Origin: Baffinella frigidus
Taxonomy: Eukaryota > Cryptophyceae > Cryptomonadales > Baffinellaceae
Length of the DNA stretch: 20,902 nt
NCBI GenBank assembly: GCA_026770585.1
Contig: MU646381.1
Span: 332,854-353,755, forward strand
Direction: 5' to 3'
Part shown: one piece after another, positions 6,761-15,300 of the stretch
Numbering within the stretch: position 1 is the stretch's first letter
Layout of the letters: the number at the start of each line of letters is the position of its first letter
Notes under the pieces: generated by a model
Databases searched by the model: none
Told to the model about the DNA's origin: nothing
Seen by the model: only the letters and a program-made list of their open reading frames with translations
Program-made: the position numbers and the translations under genes

Positions 6761-6913
6761 CATATAATCGCGGCGAATATTGAATAAACCGACAAGGGGG
6801 CTGAAAAGGGCAATTTGCTCACTCTGAGGGCTGGTGGGAGGGCTAGGAGAGGGTACAGAGGGCGAGACACGTGAGAGGTGGGGGAGGGGGATACGAGAGG
6901 AGGTCCAGGGTGA
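6761..6913. other. Short spacer between arrays
   Basis: GA/GG-rich sequence with no gene recognised. A scrap of the terminal exon (LTLDLL) is at 6899-6916. Confidence 0.4.
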
Positions 6914-7040
6914 GGGTTTGGGGTTTAGAGTTTAGGGTTTAGGGTTTAGGGTTTAGGGTTTAGGGTTTAGGGTTTAGGGTTTAGAGATCAGGGTTTAGGG
7001 TTTAGGATTTATAGTTTATGGTCTAGGGTTTATGGAGGGG
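6914..7040 (+). repeat. TTTAGGG array
   Basis: About eight perfect TTTAGGG units, then degenerate ones (TTTATAG, TTTATGG). Confidence 0.85.
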
Positions 7041-7042
7041 GT

Positions 7043-7084
7043 TACCAGGAGGTCCAGGGTGAGGGTGCCGAAAAAGGCGAGCAG
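7043..7084 (-). pseudogene. Terminal exon copy, 3' part only
   Basis: LLAFFGTLTLDLLV without the YGAVAS start or an acceptor. A further scrap (LTLDLL) lies at 6899-6916. Confidence 0.5.
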
Positions 7085-7087
7085 ACG

Positions 7088-7180
7088 GGTCTCTCTATCC
7101 CGAGGCGAGCCTATCTGTCCTGAGGCGGGCCTGACTATCCCGAGGCGGGCCTGTCTGTCCCGAGGCGGGCCAATCTGACC
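7088..7180 (+). repeat. Tandem CCCGAGGCGGGCCTATCTGT repeat
   Basis: Four to five units of roughly 20 bp. Single copies of CGAGGCGGGC recur at 5785, 6256, 8296, 8365, 18250, 19855 and 20690 in both orientations. Confidence 0.75.
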
Positions 7181-7248
7181 TCGCTGTCCTAGGACAGCTC
7201 AAAGTCGCTTTCGTCTAAAGTGGCTCTCGGGTAAAGTCACACCCCGGG

Positions 7249-7335
7249 TTACCCGAATCCTGAGGGTGGGGGGAGTACCAGGAGGTCGAGGGTGAGGGTG
7301 CCGAAGAAAGTCAGCAGCGAGGCCACCGCGCCATA
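7249..7335 (-). CDS. Alternative terminal exon copy (YGAVASLLTFFGTLTLDLLV)
   Basis: From acceptor CCCTAAACCAG|TAT it runs 28 codons to TAA at 7249-7251. This copy gives the most family-like final helix (SLLTFFGTLTLDLLVL). A possible internal donor CTCCTG|GTACTC exists. Its upstream intron is a pure CCCTGAA array of about 200 bp. Confidence 0.5.
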   Translation of the reverse strand, partial: YGAVASLLTFFGTLTLDLLVLPPPSGFG

Positions 7336-7339
7336 CTGG

Positions 7340-7545
7340 TTTAGGGTTCAGGGTTCAGGGTTCAGGGTTCAGGATTCAGGGTTCAGGGTTCAGGGTTCAG
7401 GGTTCAGGGTTCAGGGTTCAGAGTTCAGGGTTCAGGATTCAGGGTTCAGGGTTCAGGGTTCAGGGTTCAGGATTCAGGGTTCAGGGTTCAGGGTTCAGGG
7501 TTCAGGGTTCAGGGTTCAGAGTTCAGGGATCAGGGTTTAGGGTGA
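7340..7545 (+). repeat. TTCAGGG array of about 205 bp
   Basis: About 28 units. It begins five bases beyond the acceptor of the terminal exon copy at 7335 and ends against another copy of that exon. The minus strand reads CCCTGAA, so it lies as intron. The GSGFRVQ frame on the plus strand is repeat only. Confidence 0.9.
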
Positions 7546-7567
7546 GCAGTGAGGCCACGGCGCCGTA
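7541..7567 (-). pseudogene. Terminal exon copy, cut by telomere-like repeat
   Basis: TACGGCGCCGTGGCCTCACT reads YGAVASLLT and then passes straight into CCCTAAACCCTGA repeats. Confidence 0.5.
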
Positions 7568-7719
7568 GCTGCTCACTACCTCCCGCATCGTGAGCTAGCC
7601 ACAACCAAATAGCTAACCGAACCCACATTGTTAGCCAGCCACAGTACTGCTCACCACACGCCGCATCGTGAGATAGGCTTTCGGGTACATCCTACAACCT
7701 GAACCCTAAACCACACCTG

Positions 7720-7825
7720 AGCAAGCGATTCTCAAGTTGCCATGCTGGGTGTGTGGTACACATCCGTCAACCTTGGAGCGGATAAGAGCCTGGTTTCACG
7801 AAATTGATGAGACCACCTAGACTGA
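7720..7825 (+). mobile_element. R1 element copy
   Basis: TTCTCAAGTTGCCATGCTGG, GTACACATCCGTCAACCTTG, then GAGCGGATAAGAGCC. It lies between terminal exon copies. Confidence 0.55.
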
Positions 7826-7888
7826 GTGCGAGGTGGGTCTCAGGGTGATGGTGCTGAAGAAGGTGAGCAGCGAGGCCACCGCGCCGTA
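7817..7888 (-). CDS. Alternative terminal exon copy (YGAVASLLTFFSTITL)
   Basis: From acceptor CCCTAAACCAG|TAC it runs 23 codons to TAG at 7817-7819. The acceptor context is formed directly by telomere-like repeat. It could serve as an alternative last exon of the membrane-protein gene; no transcript evidence is available. Confidence 0.45.
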   Translation of the reverse strand, partial: YGAVASLLTFFSTITLRPTSHSV

Positions 7889-7890
7889 CT

Positions 7891-8070
7891 GGTTTAGGGT
7901 TTAGGTTGAGGGTTGAGGGTTGGGGGTTCGGGGTGAGCAGTGCAGTGCGGCCACGCCCCGTACGCCCACCACACGCCGCATCATGAGCTAGCGTTTAGGG
8001 TTTAGGGATTGGGGATTAGGGATTTGGGATTAGGGATTAGGGATTGGGGATTAGGGTTTAGGGTTTAGGA
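7891..8070 (+). repeat. Telomere-like stretches around exon copies
   Basis: TTTAGGG/GTTGAGG units at 7891-7935 and GGGATTA/GGGGATT units at 7992-8070. The stretch 8071-8160 contains GCTAGCCACAACC near-repeats but no gene. Confidence 0.65.
7932..7962 (-). pseudogene. Terminal exon copy, degenerate
   Basis: TACGGGGCGTGGCCGCACTG resembles the YGAVASL start with several changes and lacks an open continuation. Confidence 0.4.
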
Positions 8071-8161
8071 CCTTGTGAGCTAGCCACAACCACTTTGTTA
8101 GCTAGCGACTCCTACATTGTTTTTGGAAGCACGGCCGCATTGGCTAGCCACAACCGCATTG

Positions 8162-8254
8162 TCACCTCACCACAGCCACATTGTTATCTAGCCACATGCA
8201 CACCGGCAGGATGATGGTGCAGAAGAAAGCGAGCAGTGAGGCCATGGCGCCGTA
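8162..8254 (-). CDS. Membrane-protein gene terminal exon 8, first of several alternatives
   Basis: From acceptor AAGGGCAG|TAC it reads YGAMASLLAFFCTIILPVCM plus ten residues to TGA (8162-8164). It is the first copy met downstream of exon 7. Copies at 7817-7888 and 7249-7335 are also open to a stop and give different tails, so which one is used is not decided by sequence. Confidence 0.55.
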   Translation of the reverse strand, partial: YGAMASLLAFFCTIILPVCMWLDNNVAVVR

Positions 8255-11200
8255 CTGCCCTTGTCCTGAGGCTAGAGCTCTACCCTCATCTCGAGGCGGG
8301 CGGTACCTGGTTGAGCGCAACCATCGTGACGCGGCTCCTGCCGAACATCTTCGGGTACCCCTACCCCGAGGCGGGCTGCACCCACCCCGGCTCTTTCCCT
8401 GAACCCTAGACCCTAGCCCGTAACCCCTGACACCCCAGATGTCGTGGTGGTGAATTAAATGGTTGTAGCTAGGAACCACTGGGGGTGCATCGAGACGTGT
8501 GGTTGAGGCTGGCAATGTGCTTGTAGCTGGCTAGCTATGTGGTTGCGGTACGCTATGTGGTTGTGGCTTGGTGACACACCTGGTTGAGTGCGACCATCGT
8601 GACGCGGCTCCCTCCGATGATCTTCGGGTACCTGCATCGCCCGTACACAACATCAGACCTACCTCTGTCGCAGTCTATTTGGTCTCACCAATTTGCATCC
8701 CATGGGCTCTTTTTCGAGCCAAAGTTGACGGATTTGTACCGCACACACAGCATGTTAACTTAGCAATAGGCGGTCGCGGCTCCCTCCGACGATCTTCGGG
8801 TACCTGCAATCGACACCGCATGCGTGAGTCCCAATAGAACACCCCCAAGACGAGAAAGAAAATGCACCTGACCCCAGCACCCTGCAACCTAAATCTTGTA
8901 CAAATCTGAACCCCACAAGAAAAAAAGGTGAGGCGAAAGCGAGGGGGGGGGTTACATGAAGAGGAGGAGCGGCGACATGATGAACATGATCGAGAGCGCG
9001 CATGAGATCACCTGGCGGAGGGTTGGGAATTAGGGTTTATGGTTCATGGTTGAGTGGGTTTAGGGTTTAGGGTTTCGGGTTTCGGGTTTAGGGTTCAGGG
9101 TCTAGGGTTTCGGGTTTCGGGTTTAGGGTTTAGGGTTTAGGGTTTAGGGTGTAAGGTGCAGGGTTTAGGGTTCAGGATTGTAGGGTTTATGGTTTAGGGG
9201 TTAACCTTGAGCTGCATAGACCGGGGGGAAATCGTGGAGTTGAGCAGCTTCACGTCTGCCGGCGTCGCGCCCCACATGCCCTGCGCGTTTCGCGTTTTGG
9301 GTTTTGGGTTTAGTTTTTTTTGGGTTTTGGGTTTAGGGTCTCGGGTTTCGGGTTTAGGGGTTTGGGTTTGGGTTTAGGTTTTGGGGTTAGGGGTTTGGGG
9401 TTTTGGGTTTAGGTTTTGGGGTTTGGGGTTTAGGGTTTAGGGTTTAGGGTTTTGGGGTTTGGGGTGTAGGTTTTAGGTGTAGGTGACTTGGCGGCGGCTG
9501 CCCTCCTCTACTTCCACCGAGAGTCGTGACGACCACGTGCAGGAAGAACACGTTCGCTACCGGAACGTGCGTGTAGTAAAGAGCCTTCTATTCTACAGGC
9601 ATGTGCCTGTAGTAAAGAGCCTACCACGACCTTCTAGAGTCTCCTAGAAACACTTGTGTGTAGTAAGGAGCCTTCTAGAGCCTGCTAGAATAACGTGTGT
9701 GTGTAGTAATTACCTGGCGCGGCCAGGAAGAACACGTCCACTGCGTAGGAGTGCACGTATGCTACAGGTGCGTGTGTGCAGTAAAGAGCCTTCCACAACC
9801 TTCTAGAACATTCTAGCATGGCTCTTTACTACACACAATTGATTCTAGAAGACGAGTTAGGTGACATGGCGGCGGAAGGAGAGGAGGGCGGTCGTGACGA
9901 CCACGTGCAGGAGCGCGGCCAGGAAGAACACGTCCGCCGCGTAGGGAATGCACCATCGCCAACAACCCCCATTGTAAACTTTGCACCGGGAAACACCCGG
10001 GCGGTGTGCGCAGCGGTAGAAAACCGTCCATATATCTTCCTCTTTAGATTTACGCGGGATGGGTTAAGCCACCTGGCGGCGGAAGTAGAGGAGGGCGGTC
10101 GTGACGACCACGTGGAGCAGCGCGGCCAGGAAGAACACGTTTGCTGCGTAGGAATGCACCATCGACTGTTTGGGGGTTCGGGTTTCAGAACGCGACGTTT
10201 CGCTTTTAAAAGTGCGCCGTGGTGCAAACTCCATATTGTTGCGGTTGACTGTTGGCGTGTGGTGGTGCAAATCTGGTATGTAAATGGCCAGCGTCGACTT
10301 GAGGCGGATTCCCTGTAGGAGGGCTTCGAGGAAGACGTTTTTCGCTTAGGAATGCACTATCGACTGCCACGCGAAAAGGCGAGTTGAATACGGCTTTATG
10401 CTGCCGGTTCAATACGTAATTCCTGGCCCCTTGCACGTTTTAGCGCTGTCTCACTCGGGTTGACCGACTATTCTCAAGTTGACATGCCGGGTTCGCAGTA
10501 CAAACCCGTCCACTTTGGAGCGGGAAACAGCCAGGGCTCACCAAATTGGTGAGCCCAAATAGACAGAGACTGAGCTAGAACGTGCACGGGGCCAGCACCT
10601 ACGGTCACGAGCCTAGGCCTGGGTTTCTCGTAGGAGCCCTACGGCCTACCACAGGCAACACCGTAAAACTACCCATAATTTATGCCGGCGCCCTATTAAC
10701 TTGCAAGGGGTTGGCACCTGCATGTTCATCCGGTGTAGCCGCGCCCGGATTCCACCGTTACCTCAAGTTAACGGAGGTTCCACTTTTGCTTTGAGACGTT
10801 CCACTCACGACTTTTGTATCGGTGGGCAGCGCTCTTGAGAAGCAAGAGGATTCGGAAGGATCTTAAGGGTTTTGCGTCCAGCTAAAGTATTATGCTATCT
10901 TAGGCCTTGGTTGATGATAAGATGCACCCCTACCCGTAAGATGACACAGTATTTTCCAACCGTTGCGATATCCTACGTACCTGAACCCTCGTTTTGAGGT
11001 TTTGAGAATGTCTGTTGGAAGATAGAATCCTTCCGCTCTCGGACGCAGATGCCGCGGCAGCGCTATTCCAGGGTCGTTTTTGGAGCCATTTGGTCTAAAT
11101 CGCAGTATTTTTTTTATAAAAAGGCTCCAATTACAAGGTCTCCAGTGCAAACGGAATGGTCCCACAGACAGCTTTGCGTGGCTTGGAAGGGCCACACAGC

Positions 11201-12296
11201 GGGCTACGCAGGAAAAAAATCGACACACCTAACCCATTTCCCATTACGTTATCCGTAGGACCCCCCGCGTAGGAACCCCCCCTATGTCCCTACGGATTGC
11301 CTACCGTAGGGTCCTAGGTCTGATCGCTCATGGGTTATTCAAAATGGCTTCGAAGTCCGCGTTGTGATGTTAGCCTCCTGGTTTACGGTATAGAGGATGA
11401 TTTAAATACCCGCCCCTGTGAGGGCGATTGGAACTTGATCCTCACAAATTAGGCCAACAGCTGCAATTTCTGACAAGTGGGGTGTGTGAGGTGGCACCTG
11501 CATGTTCAACCGCCTTAGATGCCGCGGCTGCCAGTTGACATACATGACCGGTTCGCGGCAGGGGTGGAGGTGGGACGAGACCAGAGAGGGAGAGAGAGAG
11601 GGAGGGAGGGAGAGAGAGAGAGAGAGCGAGAGCGAGAGAGAGAGAGAGAGAGCGAAGAGGGCTCTAGCGGCGCTTATGGGTTATGAAAAACGGCTTCGAA
11701 GTGGGGTGTGTGGTGTGGCACCTACATTTTCATCCGCCGTAGATGCCGCTCCGTAGCCCCCCTCCCTATGTCCCTACGGATTGCCTACCGTAGGGTCCTA
11801 GGTCTTATCGCGTATGGGTTATTCAAAATGGCTTCGAAGTCCTTATGGATTATTCAAAATGGCTTCGAAGTGGGTTGGCACCTGCATGTTCATCCGCCGT
11901 AGATGCCGCGGCAGCGCCAGGATCTGCGGTTATGAGCCTCGGTGTTACTGTCTTCTTTTTTATTATGTTACCCTGAGAGCCCTTTGGATCTCCGGTTATC
12001 AACCTTGAGGTTACAAACGTTTTGACGTCCCACCCGGTGGGCTACGATGGTTTCGAGACCCCTAGATTTAGCGGTAGCGTGACCAAATTTGCATTAGAAA
12101 ACAGTTAAAGTTAAACCAAACCGCCCATAGGGTTAGTTGACTTTTGATGAAAGGTCCGTAGACCACCGTGTGGGTTGGCCACGGGAAAAATGAAACAATG
12201 GTAACAGTACACGGTTTAGTGCCAGCACTGTCAACGTTTGGCAGTGTTTCATTCTTTCCCGTGGCCTAAAGATGCGGAAACCGCTCTAGGAACCTC

Positions 12297-12350
<54 letters not shown>

Positions 12351-15300
12351 AGGAACCTCCCCCGTCGATGCAAGGTTATGAACCCCTACCCCGTTTGTGG
12401 ACGAGGAAACACCTTGTTGCATGGTTGCAAACCAGACGCCCGGGAGTTGACTAGAAGTAGGACCGTGAAAAAGCCGCGAGTGACCACGCCGAGTCGCAGG
12501 TGAAAATTCCCCAACGCAACGTTTCGCTTGGAACGTGTTCCGTAGTACACCCACACACGGCCAGAAAAGGGACTATTTTAAAATCGAATTCCGAGCGTAG
12601 CCTCCGGAATATTTACGCGGCCACGTGTAGGTTCTTTGAAAAGGTGAGGTGAAGCCTCGGGTGTCCACTCGAGGCTAGAAATGGGACGATTTTAAATGTG
12701 GAGTTGTTAAATTTAGTACCAGTCACGGGCAGGCTTGGTCGCGTATCTGAGAGATTTCTGTCAGATACGTGACCAAACGCCCCTATTTGTATGGAAATTA
12801 CCACACCCCTTTCCCCCCTTCACTTGTAAAAGAATCCCTGTTTTAAAATAGTGACACTTCTGGCCTCGAGTGGGGCTGGACCTCCATGATGTCAGGTTGA
12901 AGGGGGACCACGCCCGTGACCGCCATCCCCGTCGCTGCCAGAGAGGGGGATCATCAGTGCTGCACTGCGAATCCGGATGTTTTGTAAAAGTCAACACCCC
13001 CGCAAATCTGTCAACTTTAGAAAGCTGCCAGAGAGGGGGGGCATCAGTACTTGCCTGAGAGAAGTGAAAAGACTGCTCCCTTGTAAACCGGCAGTTGTGA
13101 CTTTGTACCAGAACGTGTCCCTGTGTACCAGACTTTGTACCAGAACGTGTCCCTGTGTACCAGACTTTGTACCAGAACGGGTCGCGCCGGTGACAGCCAT
13201 CCCCGTCGCTGCCAGAGAGGGGGAGCATCAGTACTTCTGCCGGGTCATTCTCAAGTTCACGTCCTGGGGTCGCGGTACACCACGCAGGGCTGGAGGGGGG
13301 GTATTCAAAAGTCATTTTCACGGGAAAACTGTGTTCAAAAGTCAATTTTGAGCATGAAACGGCTCCAAGAACGCACGAACGGCTCCAAGAACGCACATGG
13401 AATACCCTACCCAAGAGCCTGGCGTGGAAACTCGTCAACTTCGGAGGGGGGTCGCGCCCGTGACAGCCATCCCCGTCGCTGCCAGCATGCTCGCGCGTCA
13501 GAGCCAGAACCCTACACCCCAAACCCCAAACCCTGGGAGCGTAAACCACCACGCCCCAGTCGCTGCCAGCGATGTGGCACGTGGAGTGTGGGGTGTAGGG
13601 TGTGGGGTGTGGGGTGCGGGGTGTGGGGTGCGGGGTGTGGGATTTGGGGTGTGGGGTTTGGGGTTTGCGACGTGGAGCAGCAGTGCGATGCTGAGAGAAA
13701 GAGGCCACTCGAGGTGGGTCAAGTCCTCTTTTTAAATATCCGTTGTAAACGCACGCCCAGGTTTGTACGAGGGTTGGTCACGTTCCCGCCCGCAAAGCGG
13801 GCGGCACGGCTCCAATTCGCACGGCTCCAATAACCAACAAGAATGCTTTACAAGTACAAATAGGCGATTTTAAATGGAGGAATTGATCCGCCTCGAGCGG
13901 CTGGAAGCAGGATCCTGAAAGCCCGTTAGCCCCTGGCAGAATCCCCCTTTCGTAAGGGGCTTTTCGTTCCGTTCAATCAGGGGACGAACCCCACGAAAAC
14001 CGGCGGTTAAGCCCGGGAGGTGACTACAAGCACGATCCTGAAAAGCCCGTTAAGCACCTGGGATAAGCCCGCGTAGAAGGACACGCCCGTCTTGCTATCT
14101 TAGGGGTGAGTCATGTGCTATGATACAGCTATGGCGAGGCTAAGATACGCAAATTCCACCGTTAAGATACCACAAAACGGTGTTCAAAATATAATACAAA
14201 ACGGGTTTTACCGTTTCAATTTGAATCAAATTGAATATCAAATTGAATCAAATTGAATCTGACCTGAGAGAAGGCCCGCGTAGAACGAAACGCCCGCGAG
14301 GAAGCCCTTCTGGTCGAAGGCTTTGCGCACGAGCAGCGCTGTGAAGAACAAGAACACCTGGAATGTTCGAGAAGAGTCAGCAGGGCTTCCAGAAGCTTCG
14401 AGAAGCGTCAGCATTTGTTCGAGGAGAGTCAGCTGGGCTTCGAGGACGCTCTGGAGTGTTCGAGCCTTTCTGGTCCAAGGCTTTGCGCACGATCAGCGCC
14501 GTGAACAAGAGGAACACCTGGGATTGAGTGTTTGCGAAGATCCAGCATTTGTTCAAGACGCGTGATCATGCGTTCGAGAACGCTCCCGAGTGTGAAATAA
14601 CACCCGGGGAGGACCACCAAAACCCCGAGGCTGATTCGGCCAGGCCAACCACACGGTGGTCTTCGAGGCTTTCGGGGCCCCTAGATTTAGCGGTAGTGGC
14701 CAAATTTGCATAAAAAATCCTTAAAGTCAACTGCCCACAGGGTACGTTGACTATTGATGAAAGGTCCGTAGTCCACCGTGTGGTTGGGTGAAACGTGAAG
14801 AACAGCAACACCTGCAACCGAGGGCCCAGCCCTACAGATGTTGACTAATCCGAAAACACTTTGTGCGTGAACGATGACTCAACCGGTACCAGCCGGTTGG
14901 TACCAAGAAATCCCCTCATTAGTCAACTGATAAGTCGAGGGCGTATCCGAGCGACAGGCATCGGGGGGATCCCGCTGTGGACAAGACCCACGCGACGATA
15001 GGCTGTATATCAACTTGACCTATTTCCAAAGTCAACTCGCCCACAAATCGGTCAACTTTGCGCGGATTCCGAACCAAAGTACTTTTAGTAGTGCAGAAAA
15101 AATAGAAAGACGTAGTAGATTTGATGCACAGGTCATCGTCGCGTGGACAATGGAGGGGGGCTCCTGCGAAAAACCCGGGCCTAGGAGCCCTACGGCCTAC
15201 CATAGTCAATACCGTCGTGTGTGCAGGGGTTCCTCGAAATCAAGCACACGCACAGTCCTAGGATCCTGCCGCATGCCTATGCCTAGGAGCCGAAGACCAC

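Noticed and set aside
7292-7540. Plus-strand frame of GSGFRVQ repeats
   Set aside because: Translation of the TTCAGGG array. The real coding content here is a terminal exon copy on the other strand.
9560-9850. CRISPR-like regular repeats
   Set aside because: Repeats are irregular, partly inverted, and the host is clearly eukaryotic with spliced genes.
12761-13708. 315-codon minus-strand frame
   Set aside because: It runs through several repeats and exon 4 copies in the wrong frame, and its composition is repeat-like (HTPHPTPRTPHP).
13123-13833. 236-codon plus-strand frame
   Set aside because: It crosses the 32-bp tandem repeat, exon 4 copies read antisense and a TGTGGGG array.
14028-14057. 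Extension VLNGLFRIVL after the exon 3 tail copy as coding sequence
   Set aside because: Attractive as a helix, but exon 3 at 14264-14357 joins exon 4 in phase with the right helix length, and this stretch follows a good CAG|GTGCTT donor and recurs as intron at 13909-13939.
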